From Bugula neritina (Eukaryota > Bryozoa > Gymnolaemata > Cheilostomatida > Bugulidae), in NCBI GenBank assembly GCA_964035545.1, contig OZ037771.1:2994128-3058127 (forward strand): a stretch of 64,000 nucleotides of DNA, given 5' to 3'. Under the pieces are notes generated by a model. That model was not told the origin of the DNA, made no database searches, and saw only the letters and a list, made by a program, of their open reading frames with translations. The number at the start of each line of letters is the position of its first letter. The stretch's first letter is position 1. Positions 48,901-62,250 of this stretch are shown piece after piece. A program made the position numbers and the translations under genes.

Positions 48901-49774
48901 CTTACAGTTACACTATACAGATACTCATACTGCAGTTCAAATCGAGACGTGAAGTTTTATAGGTTACTTCAGTTTTGAGTTTACAATACCAATAACTGAT
49001 AAAATAGGTACATCACCATTATGATGGTAATAGTAATCAGTAATGAATAATGTTTAATTAACTTATTAGTATTGCTATTACTACTAGTACTAGTATCACT
49101 ACTATAAAGTGTACTAGTAATACTATAAGTATTAGCATAACTCTAACTAAATTACTACACCAGTATCAATATATTTAATTAATATTATTTTAGTTTATGT
49201 TATTGTCCACTAATTGTTATTGTTTATCACAACCATAATCTAAATCATAATGAGTAAATCACTAATGAGTAATGAGTATGACTGTGAGTCAATGAGTACA
49301 AGTATCACTATCAGTATCAGTATCACAATGTGAATATTTAATCAACAGTATGAGTATCACAATTAATAAATCATCACTATGAACTTCAAGCTTTAATTTG
49401 TTAATGTTGGTCACCTTGCTAGTTAGTAGTCACTGTTAGTGTCAAACTATTACTATTAGTATTAGTGTTACCTCAGGACTCAGGTAACATTAACAGTAAC
49501 TATAACACTTAACATAACAGTAACTGTAAGTCAAAGTGAAACTAAACTGTGAGACTAATTCTAAAACTAAGAGTAAGAGTAAGTGTAACAATGTGGATGT
49601 GAATAAGTTAGAATAAGTGAAATATTCAAATAACATAAACAATAAACATACCTGGGTTTGGCTACCAACTTTTTCAGGGATTGTTCCATCGGTTACCGTC
49701 ACAATAACAGCATCGGGCTTAAGAGGAGTCTTTTTTGAATCAGGTGCAATGTTCTGAGTGGTTGGTATTGTCAT
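42930..49774 (-). CDS. ITM2: ITM2/BRI family type II membrane protein with BRICHOS domain
   Basis: Complete, 241 aa, six exons in phase: 49652-49774, 48338-48469, 45459-45563, 44845-44955, 43423-43559, 42930-43047 (stop TAA at 42932-42930). The cytoplasmic part has LKPDAVIVTVTDGTIPEKVG, matching the PPDAVAV...VPVG stretch of vertebrate ITM2. A basic stop (RQRKRGC) precedes one signal-anchor helix (VTMLLFLLLGLIFTTLGSYY, about 56-76). An N-glycosylation site follows (NLT). MEVINVPKFDENDEATFIHNF matches the segment before BRICHOS. The BRICHOS domain carries the first conserved Cys in DDTDKLCYMLPLDTE and the second in YIADACSNHTSYT. After the domain the protein ends with about 38 residues (TLFGKKYVVFPGGQYVLQY...) that lack the KR furin site and the cysteine-looped C-peptide usual in ITM2. 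BRICHOS acts as a chaperone-like proregion. Human paralogues are about 263-267 aa. Confidence 0.9.
43859..44547. mobile_element. Non-autonomous TIR DNA transposon with TA flanks
   Basis: Terminal inverted repeats of about 27 bp: ATCACGGGCTTTCCATGGAT at 43861 and, inverted, ATCACCGGCTTTCCGTGGAT ending at 44545. Both ends are flanked by TA, the target duplication typical of Tc1/mariner-like elements. Extra internal copies of GATCGATCT and CATGGAAAGAC occur near the left end. There is no transposase ORF in about 690 bp. It lies in ITM2 intron 4. Confidence 0.8.
44624..44697 (-). other. Possible alternative terminal exon of ITM2
   Basis: On the minus strand a good pyrimidine tract and CAACAGCCAG precede an in-phase stretch that would continue the ITM2 reading after exon 44845-44955 as VCQEAFSGITNNCGHLSGVC then five residues and a stop. 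Phase 0 fits. It would replace the second BRICHOS cysteine and tail. No other support; could be chance. Confidence 0.25.
45564..48337. other. ITM2 intron 2, about 2.8 kb
   Basis: AT-rich without a supported exon. ORFs at 46069-46311 and 46736-47047 have no splice or family support. Around 46600-46740 on the minus strand TGGCGTAGGTTGAG and GGTTCAAAGCC look like decayed tRNA A- and B-boxes, perhaps a second SINE type. Confidence 0.4.
48720..49620. repeat. Cryptic ACTAGTATTACTA/GTATCA-rich simple sequence
   Basis: ITM2 intron 1 is largely drifted trinucleotide/hexanucleotide sequence (TAGTACTAGTATCACTA, ATCAGTATCAGTATCAC). Non-coding. Confidence 0.65.
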
Positions 49775-50784
49775 ATTTCAGCCGTTAAGATAATCTTTTC
49801 ACAAGAAACCGTTTCACCGCAGCGCTCAGTAAAATTCCAAACGTACAGGGAGGTACTACTGGATTCTAATTTTGTAAACAAATGCGGAATGCCTTGTTGC
49901 GAAACTTGGGCAGTTATCCAATCTATAAGCTGATTGGTCACAACAAAAGGTTAAAGATCACAATAAAAGTTGCGCCAACCAAGAATCGCTAGCCGCACGC
50001 CTCGCCAAACTGAGTGGACAACTCGATGACAAGAATTGCTGGACATCCAGTGGTGGCATAAGCCCAAATCCATGATATGATCCAAGTATGATCACTGCAT
50101 TTCGATGAACGGCAAAGATTTGAGTCTATAGTTGTAAGCATTTGATTAAGTCATTATAGAGTATAAATGAAACATTATGTTGAGCAATGGCTAATAGTGT
50201 GTGCGCTTCCCCAGCATGTATGCTTTTGGAACTAATTAATTTTTGATGCATAATTGTTAAATTAAAATAATTTCAAGAGGATGGCCGAAACATGGTTTGA
50301 ATGCCACATAATTATAAAAGCCATAAAATCACTTTACAAACATTACAACTATTGTTGGCACTATAATCATGATAGGTATAGATTTATTCGACTTTATAAT
50401 TGTAAGCTTTGCTTTGAGGGTTTGTCCAAATTTTTAAAAATTTGCAGCAGAAAAGTAAAACTTTTAAGTGAGTCAAGTCAGCTAGCACAGTCATTAACTT
50501 TGCAAGTAAACAAAGTAGAGAAATTTTAAGTTATAATACCTGAAAGTATTTGAGTAAAAGCTGATTGCGCACAAATGAACTAGGGTGGCCTACTTTAGCA
50601 AATAAATATCAACAAATGTAGTGGCATGTTTTAGTAAATTATATTTTGTGTTGTTTTATAATCACAACTCACAAAGCTTGATTATAAGAATCACATAATA
50701 ATCTGCAAAAAAAATCACTCTTCTCAACATAAATAGACAAAGATCAAACTCTAGCCAGTGTTAGATTGGTTATATCTGGTTATT
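49775..50784. other. ITM2 promoter side and UQCRQ 3' flank
   Basis: 49775-49960 is relatively GC-rich with CGCAGCGCTC and an inverted CCAAT motif (ATTGG near 49932), likely the ITM2 5' UTR/promoter. The ORF at 50281-50529 is unsupported. Confidence 0.45.
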
Positions 50785-52560
50785 TCATGAGTCGTTTGCA
50801 TAATCAGCTGGATTCTTCCTAGACAGCTGGGCATTCTTCTCATTTCCATATTTTATCAGCATATATCCAGCGATAAAGGCTACAGAACAGACAATATTAA
50901 ACAACTATTAAAAGTTGACATCAAGTCAGTATATAATTTAATCTCAATGTATAAACATTGATAGCCAGAAAATTGAAAATGTGTTGATATTATGACAGGC
51001 AAGTTCTTTGAGTTTCTTCAGTTCGAGTTGAAAATTATTTCCTTTCAAACATTTTTGGAACTACAACATCAGCCGTCAATTTTTTTTAGATTCAGTGCGG
51101 TTTCTTGAAAAGATAATTATCCAACTTTCCCTTATATTATATTACACGCAACTTGCTGCGTCTGCTTTAGCAATTATGGTGAAAAGTTAACCAGGTGTGG
51201 GCTAGATTGATGAGTGCTGATTTAAAAATAGATGCAACTTTCAGCAACAACCTGGAGAATATAATGTCCACCACCAAATATCCCAACTCCATATCACAAA
51301 ATGTTTCGCAACTATCCCAAATGATTGAAAATACAGCAATTCACTTTAGAAATGTGAATCAAGTGAAAAGTAGCTTTAAACTAGTCTCAAAAGCAGTTGA
51401 ACTAATCATAGCTTTATGAAATGGTGTGCCAGCTTATCATTGTTCCCAAAAGAGCTACACGAATTTCAAGTACAGAATTTAAACACCAGTGTTCCTTAAG
51501 CATAACTTCTTATTTGTAATTCAGTTCTGCGACCAGCTAGAATAAAACGTGTAAAAGTGTTACTATGACCAGTATTTTCACTTCCAACACAGCTATTCAT
51601 CCCTTAATCAGAATCTAACCATAAACATGGAGATAGTTGCCTTCACTAGTGAAGGAGGGAGAGTGATATCTCTCTTTCATGTGCCCTATGTTAGAGTGAC
51701 ATCACAAATGTATTTAGGTTGCTGACTCTTTTCAGGTTTTTGCTACAACTGGCAGCTTTGCATCGATAATCTGCAGGTGCATGTGAAGTGTAGTGCCTGC
51801 TGCCACTAAAATCTTCATTTCATTCAATTTATTTAATTACTCCAGTCAACTCTCTTTAATTACAAGAGTGCATTAAATTGAAGAGTGCAAAATTAAAACT
51901 TAATAATAAAACTATTCTTTAAACCAATCATGGTTTAAAATGAAAGTCAGTTTTTATGATTGAAACTAATATCTGAAATAAAATCAGCTATTGACCGAAC
52001 AAAGAAGGAAGTTCAGCAAGAGCAGGCTCCGTATGAGTGCCACGTGATAAACAGCTGGTGAAGTAATCAATTTCAAGACAGATAAAATCGCTCAACTCAT
52101 GAGAAAGAGGCAACAACTCTCAATAAAAACACCGATGCAGGAAACAATAGGGACAACTTTTATTTAGATAGTTTCATACCATGACTAGAACAAAACCACC
52201 AGTAATGACTTTTCAATTTAAACTTGCCTATCACAAGTTTATGAAACAGATTTAGGTTGACAATCATTTTTTAAAAATGTCATAGTGAAATTACACAGAG
52301 CGTTACTTGCTATATAGCATACTTAAAAAAGTACTACAAACTACATAAAGTACTGACGAGTGATTACATATATAATACAAAGTACTACATATATTATAAT
52401 ACTTACGAGGCACAATATAGAATATCTGTGAATATACTCTTTTAGCCATGAGAGGAACTCCTTTAGAAAAGAATCCCGCAAAGGGATTCTGTTCGTAAGC
52501 AGACAGCGTAAAGCGAGTCATACCTCTCTGGTACGAGATTTTACCAAACTCACGACCCAT
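50785..52560 (-). CDS. UQCRQ: Cytochrome b-c1 complex subunit 8 (ubiquinone-binding protein QP-C)
   Basis: Two coding exons, 52407-52560 and 50785-50879, joined in phase 1, give 82 aa, the same length as the human protein. The start is MGREFGKISYQRGMTRFTLS, typical of UQCRQ/QCR8. It continues with YEQNPFAGFFSKGVPLMAKR and, after the intron, a membrane segment (FIAGYMLIKYG) and the conserved end RKNPADYANDS. The ATG lies one base inside its exon (acceptor CTCCTGCAG just upstream), so a separate 5' UTR exon is expected. It is a small nuclear-encoded subunit of respiratory complex III in the mitochondrial inner membrane, binding near cytochrome b. The intron (about 1.5 kb) holds no other supported gene; the ORF at 51195-51419 is unsupported. 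Confidence 0.96.
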
Positions 52561-55557
52561 GCTGCAGGAGAACCGAAAGTTATTTGTCACAATTCAATTT
52601 TATTTAAAGATAAAAATTTCATATTTGGTGAAAGAATGCACCAGACAACATAAAATATAGTAATGCACATGCATAACTAATCTCAACAACACACTTAAGA
52701 GTTGAAAGTTATTACAAAAAACAGTTGATTTCTAAATAACTGTGAAAATATGTCATTGAAAAAAGAGTCGTCGTTACTACATTATGTAATGTGATGAATA
52801 TGTGCGACTAGAAAATATTTTAGATTTCATATACCATAAAAATACATTTTCAAGCAAATCTCTTTCAATTTCAAATATAAGAAACTGTGAATAGCTTTTA
52901 AAATGACACGCATGCCACAATTTCACTGAGGGAAATTAACAATTGAAACAGGAACTTCAACGTTAAGTTTCTCATGATCATGCAAATAATACTTCATTTG
53001 TAGAAAGTTAAAAGCTATGACTGCCCTAATACTTGAATTCATACTAATGATGCAGATATAAAAATCCCAAACTAAAAAATTATAAGATTAAAAATGTTGA
53101 GAAACTTTGTATTGTATAAGTTCAGCAGTGAGTAGACTAGAGTAAGTGTAGAGTAAAGATAAAGTAGTAGAGGTACGAGCAGTACCAACATTTTAATTTT
53201 TTCCTATCCTGATGATTTATTTAAAGTTATGACACTCATTAGATTACAATACTCTACTCCTTGCCTTTAGCATGTTTTATTAAACTTGAAGTGTAAAGAG
53301 CTTCGGTTTAATTTACTCATTTTAATTTTATACATTTAATCATCTAGTTTTATATAATCTATTAAAACTAATTAAGTTTAAGTAAACCACCAGAACTCTA
53401 GAGTAATCGCAATGATATTTTTATGATTTCTATAATAAGTGTGATTATGACCAGCGCATCACTCCAAGAGTCAACAAAGGGACCAAAATCCAGAGTTTAT
53501 TAAATTAAAGACAAAATTAGTACACAAAATTCCAAAGATTGAAGCTCGCAATAATATTTTATCTTTTAGTTATGATGAGATCATCAACAGCCGATTAAAC
53601 ATAAACATGACTACTAGAGCTGCGAGCAGAGAACAGTGACCGAACAATGCGCAAAGATGAATATTTACCACAAACTTTTGATTTTCCTTTCTTGAACAAT
53701 ACAAGACTTGAGAATAAATACTTTCAAGTAACAACTAATCAGTGACGTGTTGATTCACCTAAAGTTAATACTTAATACAGTATAAATTAAATGGGGCAGT
53801 TAACTTACATATTTTGTGATCATTACTAACAGCAATTCACTAATTCAATAATTGATATTAAATTTGATAATAATATCAATTGTGATACTGAAAGTCACAC
53901 TTAAACTCAATCTCATAGTCATAGTGATAGTCTTAGTGATACTCATAACTCATAAGTTTGTTAGAAATGGGCACTCATATTGCCTATTAGTATTGGCTAT
54001 TGGACAATGACGTTCACGGTTCATACTAAATTATCACTATCATAAATTATAATAATATATTTATAACACAAGTATAACGAGAAGTGGATGCTTTAAACTT
54101 GATCATTAAATGATTAATTTTGAATTTGATGAGACACTCACACTGACAGTGACTGTAAGTCATACTAAAACTAAAAGTAAAAGTAAAACACTTTAAGTTT
54201 AAATGTAAATTAGCTAAACGCTACAATAGTGAGTACAAAAATAATTCAAAATGAAAATAAGAATTCTAAGTCACATAATCATTATCTTAATGATAATCAT
54301 ATACAATTACATTGGACTTTTATTTTATAAATATAATTATGAAATAAAACCCCTATTTAATTTACACTGATTCAGATTGTCAAATTGAACTAGAACGATT
54401 GGTACAGTATACCGGGTAGTCCGAGTATAAAAAGATTTAGTATTCTAGACATATTAAATAAAATAAAACATCTTGCGTGCGAGCACTGCGGTGCAACTGT
54501 ATGACAAATGTAAGAATTTGAAATGGTTACTTTACAGCCTTAGTGTGGTGTAAATCGTTGCATTCTCCGACATGTTTATGGGTAGTCACAATCGATTCGA
54601 TAATATTAGAATAACATAAAAGAAAGAATATGCTAAGTTCAAAAATCATGTTGAGCTACTATTGCGTTTCATTACAACAGTTTGTATTCACATGTGACAT
54701 TCACAAATAGTAGTTATAGTTTATTATCATTTTATTATATTTTATTAATGTTTAAAGTTAATTATTATTATAATTATAACTAGTACTATTTTTAGGTTAG
54801 TGTAAACCTAAAACATTGTTATTAAATTAAAAATATCATTAATAAGTAATACTGTTACTATTACTAACTATTAGTATTACCATTGATTTACTTTTACTTT
54901 TAGTATTACATTAAGTTTTACTATAAAGTATACATAGTAAAATACTTATATAAAAATACATTAATATCCAAAATTAAAATATATTTTAAATTAAAATATT
55001 ATTAAATTCAATTGTTAGTTGACTTTGAAGTTTAAACATTGCATTTAATTTTAATAGTAATAGTAAATGTAATTAGTAATTCAGTAATTGTAAATATTGA
55101 TGCAAATATTTTAATTACCATTCAGGTTATACTAATAGTTATAGTTATAATAATAATTACTAATTAGATTGATTGATTATTCACCTATGGTTTTATTACA
55201 ATATAAGTACATTTATACTAATACTAATAGTAGTTATAAATCATAGAGTTAGATTCATAGAAAATACATAAAAATCATATAATTTCAAGTTCATTGAAGT
55301 TAGAGTTTTGCAATGAAACATCAGTGCAGCATACCTCAAAAATCAAATAAACATACTCACATTGATATTTTATATGAAATTAGAGTTTCAGTTCACTTTT
55401 GTATATATTTATAACTGTAGTTTGTTACTGTTTAGTTAGTCTTACAATATTATAATTATATTTACAGGCACATGAGACTGTTGATGTAACTCGGTAGGAG
55501 TACTTGAAAGAGTGGTAATAACTGACAATAACTGAATATTACTAGATTCTTCCTATA
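52561..55557. other. Divergent intergenic region between UQCRQ and DNAJC19
   Basis: About 3 kb, holding both promoters and probably a UQCRQ 5' UTR exon that I could not place. 53880-53960 has degenerate CATAGTCATAGTGATAGTC-like repeats; 54700-55250 is drifted TTAGTATTACTA simple sequence. No ORF of note. Confidence 0.5.
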
Positions 55558-56687
<1,130 letters not shown>

Positions 56688-57192
56688 CACTAATAAATCA
56701 AAACTCATTGTGAAATAGTTTCTCAATCTTGGTGATAACAAGAATACAGCAGTTATTAATGTTTGTTTTATTATGCTTATTCATCTCAGTCATCAACGAT
56801 TTCCGAGTATGTGGGCATGAAGATTCTCTGTTGAAAAGTGCTATTTTCAATACTCCCCAAGAAGTTTATGCCATTATTGTATTATTATTAACTTTTTTAT
56901 TTTCTATTGATGACTAAATTTTTGAGAGTTACTAACAAAGTTTGTAAATTAAACACCAGTATTGACTTATAAGACAGATAATCATAGTCATAATAGAGTA
57001 TGGCTTTCGTATTGACTTCATGGCTCTTTGTTTTAAGCATTGTTTGCTTCATTGTTGAAGCAGAGCCACCGCAGTTTTCATTGTTTATTCTTGAAAATAT
57101 TGTTATCTTATTGATGTGTGTTTGAATATTTCTTGTAACTCCCACTTTAGCAGTGAAAGGCTGTGTAAATAAAGCAACAAGTCAACTAACTG

Positions 57193-60100
57193 ATGGCTTA
57201 CTATTTTCAACTTTTGATATCTTTATTCTCTCTGAATGTTGTTCCAGGTAAGTTCTGTTACCGTAGCATACCCTTACCAATAATATTTAATAAATATGTT
57301 TATATTACTATTATATTTAGTCATTATTTAAATGTAATGCTAATAACTCTGTTAAACCATTAGAATTGTGTTTCACAAGGCAATAATGTTGATATTTATT
57401 TGAAATATTTGAGCTTTTGTTCTAATTAATAACTAAAGCTTACTTGAATTGCAAAATTTAACTCATCATTCTCATAGCCATTATCAAACATGACATTGTA
57501 AATCATTTTTTTATATATTTTGTATTATATACTATAGGCAGCGAGATATCCTCCAGTTGCAACACAACCCAGTGCCCGGACAACAGCAATTGCATACTTG
57601 TAACACAATATGGCGTAGGTCCAAAGAAACCAACCTGCAAGTGTATGAAAGGGTACACTGGGAAGTTATGCAACACCAGAGAGGGCAAACTTGCTACTCT
57701 GCATCATGAATGCAGGTATGTTTGTAGCAGTGATGTAGCTAAAAAAGTGTTTGTCGTGTTAAAAATGGTGATGTTGAGTCCTTTATTAGTTCTAAGGTAA
57801 CTTATTGTCTATGGTTGGCGCCTTAATTGAGCTTCAATCCATTTATCTAACTATGCTATTCAATAAATTACCAAGTATTTCAAGGCAGACATACTAATGA
57901 TTCTTGGACTAACATCTAGCTATAGCCTATCTTATTGATAGCAAAGAATTATTAGTATGGTACACTTGTGTTTAATGGGTTTTTAGTATATCAAGTAGAC
58001 ATTTCTGGTTTAACTATTGATTATTTTAAACATTTTTTGTTATTATTAGTCATATTTAAGAAAGCATGAAGTCTGAAAGTTCAAAAACAAATCAAAAATG
58101 TATTTGTTTTTGTAGGAATGGTGGTCGCCCCATGCCTTGTTATAGCGAAACATTTCATTGCAACGTTCCCAAGACGTGCATCTGTCCACCCGGTTACACA
58201 GGCAACCTCTGTGAATACGAAATCTGTGAGAATTCTGTGGGTGGTTTTTGTTGGAATGGTGTGTGTGAAGAGACATTAGGATGCCTTTGTTTTCCTAGTT
58301 TCTATGGCAACCAATGCGAATACAAAGCCTGTACTCGTCCCAATAGGTAACTTCCTGAGCTCCATTGTATAGTTTTATGCTAATGGTAACATTAAAGGCT
58401 TTCAAAAGCCATTTTATTTACAGCAAACTGCCCATTTGCAATTTACATATTTTCAATATGATATTTTCAAAAGGCCTCCAATTCGATGTGTACATGGTAA
58501 TTGTGTCAATGGTATTTGCCAATGTTCTCCGGGTTATTCTGGCCCAACATGTGAAGAACTCAGTTGTAACGGATTTCAGTGTCTCAACACAGCCGAGTGT
58601 GTCCTTGGTAAATGCGTCTGCCAGAAAGGGTATTTTGGTAAGTGGTGTTGGATCATACGTCTCATCTCATTTGACAATGAATTAAAGTAGTTTGTTTCCA
58701 ATCACTATGACTCTTTTATTTGCTGTTAGGTTTAAACTGTGAAATGAAGATTTGCCCCGTGACGTTCCGATCTTGTTATCGAGGTGATTGCTCTCCTACA
58801 GGAATGTGCGCTTGTTACTCGGGCTATGTAGGTGAACATTGTCAATACGTCAGGTGCGGAGACACAACCTGTAGTATTTTCTCCAAATGTAATCAGAATG
58901 CGCTGAATGGTACCAGCGTATGCAGCTGCACTAGCAGATACAGCGGGGATGCGTGTGATATAGGTGAGTCAGCGTGTGATATAGGTGAGTCAGCGTGCGA
59001 TATAGGTGAGTCAGCGTGCGATATAGGTGAGTCAGCGTGTGATATAGGTGAGTCAGCGTGTGATATAGGTGAGTTAGTGTGTACGATATAGGTTAGTCAA
59101 TGTTCGAAATAGGTGAATGAGTGTGATATAGGTGAATGACTGAGTGAAGTTACTAAAGTTGAGCTAAATTGAGCAAGAATTTACTATAACCCATTTTCAA
59201 TATCTTGACAACATTTACAGAAACTCGACATAAAAAGCAGTGGTTGCATCAACTTACTTTTATGGTTTTGTGTTGATAAAGTAATGGGTTATCGAATATC
59301 AGAAACTTATTCACTTATCACCATGCAGCTAAGACTAACAGAAATATAACGATGGTTTTCATACAATTAAAAAATTTTCAGATAAATTGAAAAAATAAAT
59401 TTGTTTCTCAATCAACGACATAGATATTCAAACTTTTTATTAATTGGTTTACAGCTTTTCTTTTACACTACATCCTTTTCAGTTAAAGCTAACTACTAAA
59501 GTATGCTTTTTTATTGCAGAACCACAACAATGCGGATCAAAAAGTTTTTTGCCCAAATATTGTCACAATAATGCAATGTGCAAGCAAAAGTACTGTCATT
59601 GTCAAGGAAATTACACCGGCGAGTCCTGTGACGAACCGAAACCAAAATGTGGAAGCGAATATTGCAAAGAAAATCAGTTCTTCCTGAATGGACAATGTGA
59701 GTAATTAAACATACCTACTTTTGATATTGACTAGGGACCCGTTGCCCAGCATCTGTTGTCTATTAGAAGGTATATTCTGTGCGCTAAGACCACTTTCTGT
59801 CATTTCGTGATTTCACTTAAATTGTCATTGTATGCAAACAGAATGAAGCTGTATTATGATACTTCAAGTCTAAAGAAATTGGCATTTTTGTGTTGATTCA
59901 AATTTTTCGGCATAACATCAGTAAGCCACAATAGATTTGATTCACATCACACTTTTGTGAATGAGAATCTGTACACTTGAAGGTTGCGACAAGGATGGAC
60001 TAACTCAATGCACACCTCAGCTAAAGTATGATGAAGGGAAGGGTGGATCACTAACAGTTCAATCAATTCCATGGTAGGCTGAAACTATTTGGTCTCTGTG

Positions 60101-61729
60101 ATAGTCATTTGCTATTAAATACAACTTATGCAGCTGTGTTTATTAACAAATAAAACTGATGAAATGTCTCTTTTAGTTTAATAGAACGTGTAATTATTTA
60201 GTAATTATCACCTGAAACATGCATTCATAATATCAACTGTTTGAAGCTAGTACAGCACTTATATATTGTACAATATTTGTGGTTTCATAAATGCAAATTC
60301 TACTTCTTCCCTTTTAACTACAGGCACTGGACATTTCTAATATCTATGTTTGTGGTGGGCGCAGGTGCTGTTCTCATCACAATGTCTGTAGTGTGTAGAA
60401 GTAGTGCCCAAGCTAAACATGAGAGGAGTTCTCCTCAGAACACACACTCTGTACTTTCTCCCAGGAAGACTCTCCTGTAAGTTAATGCAAGCTGCTTCAG
60501 ATATCCTTGTGTAGAGCTGAGACACAGTTATATTCTCAAATTCAGTAACAATTCCTCTATAAGATGTGCAATAGATCCAAAACACATATCTGCAACTGAT
60601 GTCTGTTTCACTTATTTCATATGTACTATAATTTTTCACCATAGACCTTACAGTGATATACAGTTATTTACATGAACAATGCTTTGAACTGTTTATACTT
60701 TCAAATGAATGAAGGGTTTTACAAATCTGTTTAATATTTAGCAGTCTATTTTAATGACAAACGGCATTTTAAAATTTGTGAGCAGTACAAAGTATGACCT
60801 TGTGCTGGCAATATGACTTCCAGAATTCTAAAACTGAATAAGTATTCTAGTATCCTAGTATTACCGTAGTTGGGATACCAACTGTTCTTGACTCTACGAT
60901 CAGATACTTGAGGTTCACCCTGATTGCAGTAGTACTACAAGGACTACTTATTCTTTCAGTACTCCGACAAATTTTCAGATCAAAGGTTAAGACGGTAGTT
61001 TAAAATTCAACAAAAGATTTTTAATATCATGGTAACTGAGACTATTGGCAACTAGTAAATTTATCACTCTTTTCACTGCAACCATCATGTTACAGAGAGC
61101 CAACTCCCCACCCACTGAGTGTAGCCGTCACAACGTCACGCGGCAGACTAAGCGTAAATGCTCAACGCCTGTCAATGACCAAGTAAGGCAACTTCAACAC
61201 GTGATGATTTTTGAAAATTTGTTTGAAATATATTTATTAAACAAGTAGTTTTAGCTTTTCGCAACTCTAGACTCTTTATTAAGTAACACAGGAAGGATGG
61301 TGCTGTGATGCCCTTTCCGACCTCTTGACGAAGTCAATTTATGAAGTCAATTCATGAACATTAAAGTGCTACTATTCCTCACAAAGCTTCAGTCAAATGC
61401 TTAAAGAGGTTTATTCATTGCTCTAAACTTGTAAATATTTTCATTCTATCTTCTTTAGATCAAGAAAGTCAACTCCAAAAAGAGGCTCTGCTCTCTCACA
61501 TTTTGCCAGTCACGCGTTGTGCTATAGAGAGTCTACGGACTCTCTCCCGGTACAAACCCCTCACACCCCCACAACAATATATTCGCCTGCGCAGTCGGAC
61601 ACCGGGCTCGCGACTCTCGACATGGGGTTCGTAACTCCTGACACCCCAATGAGAGTCAGTTCTTCAGACGAACTATCCGCAGATAGGGAGACTTCAGAAG
61701 AGAGTTCTGAATTTAAAGCCGACCCGTAA
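57193..61729 (+). CDS. Single-pass membrane protein with multiple EGF-like repeats
   Basis: Complete, 546 aa, ten exons in continuous phase: 57193-57247, 57538-57715, 58116-58346, 58474-58637, 58730-58963, 59520-59696, 59983-60073, 60324-60476, 61096-61182, 61459-61729. Signal peptide MAYYFQLLISLFSLNVVPG. About eight EGF-like modules follow with C-x-C-x(2)-G-Y/F-x-G-x(2)-C endings: CKCMKGYTGKLC, CICPPGYTGNLC, CLCFPSFYGNQC, CQCSPGYSGPTC, CVCQKGYFG, CACYSGYVGEHC, CSCTSRYSGDAC, CHCQGNYTGESC. One helix (TFLISMFVVGAGAVLITMSVV, about 379-400) is followed by a cytoplasmic tail of about 140 residues rich in Ser/Thr-Pro (TPHTPTTIYSPAQ, TPDTPMRVSSSDE), a likely phosphorylation target. The EGF type resembles tenascin/teneurin-style repeats, but no orthologue is recognised. 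Exon 5 ends in the 21-bp donor array at 58951, which may lengthen the protein in frame. Confidence 0.85.
58951..59137 (+). repeat. 21-bp tandem repeat of an exon end plus splice donor
   Basis: About eight to nine copies of GCGTGTGATATAGGTGAGTC plus A. The first copy is the last 13 coding bases of exon 5 and its donor ATAG|GTGAGT. The first six copies are nearly identical, and each keeps a GTGAGT-type donor. The unit is 7 codons long without a stop (ACDIGES), so use of any downstream donor keeps the frame. Later copies decay (GTTAGT, GTGAAT). Confidence 0.95.
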
Positions 61730-62250
61730 TCGTTTGAGTGAATGTAAATGGCAAGTTGGTTTGACATGTGATACAAACAAAAGATAGTGTGTAAAATGTA
61801 TGAGCAAATTGTATTTTAATCATTAGCCACAGATTGTGGAGAATTGCAACTTTTAAGGTGTTACAAGCCTAGCACAACTTTATATATTATATCCGACACA
61901 CTCTAATATATGTTCTTTGTTAACTCAGAAATGTTGGTACTTACTTGCACATTTAATTGATGTTTTAGATGCAAAATTACAATTCAAAATGTATATTTTA
62001 ATAGAAAATTACTTGTGCGACAGAAATATTTGAGTAGAATATAATAATTTTTTTATAAGCAATTTTAAGTTACAATATTTACACTAATTGTACAAGGAAG
62101 ACATTTACAGCTACAACCAAAACCTGAGTGAACGTTGGCGAGTCTCACAGCATTATACACTTGTACTCATCTCTGCACTCAATCAATATGATACACTATC
62201 GACACAGTAAGAGTGAATGAACGAGTTACTAACACCGTATTCTCAGAATC
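61730..62250. other. Convergent 3' flank of the EGF and XPNPEP3 genes
   Basis: About 520 bp, AT-rich, presumably overlapping or adjacent 3' UTRs. No ORF or repeat recognised. Confidence 0.5.

Noticed and set aside
58951-59137. CRISPR-like or satellite array
   Set aside because: Units are directly head to tail without spacers and lie at a eukaryotic splice donor.
57538-61729. Reading the EGF gene as a teneurin or tenascin
   Set aside because: The EGF style is similar, but there is no NHL/YD or fibrinogen domain, and it has a signal peptide with one C-terminal helix, so it is type I.
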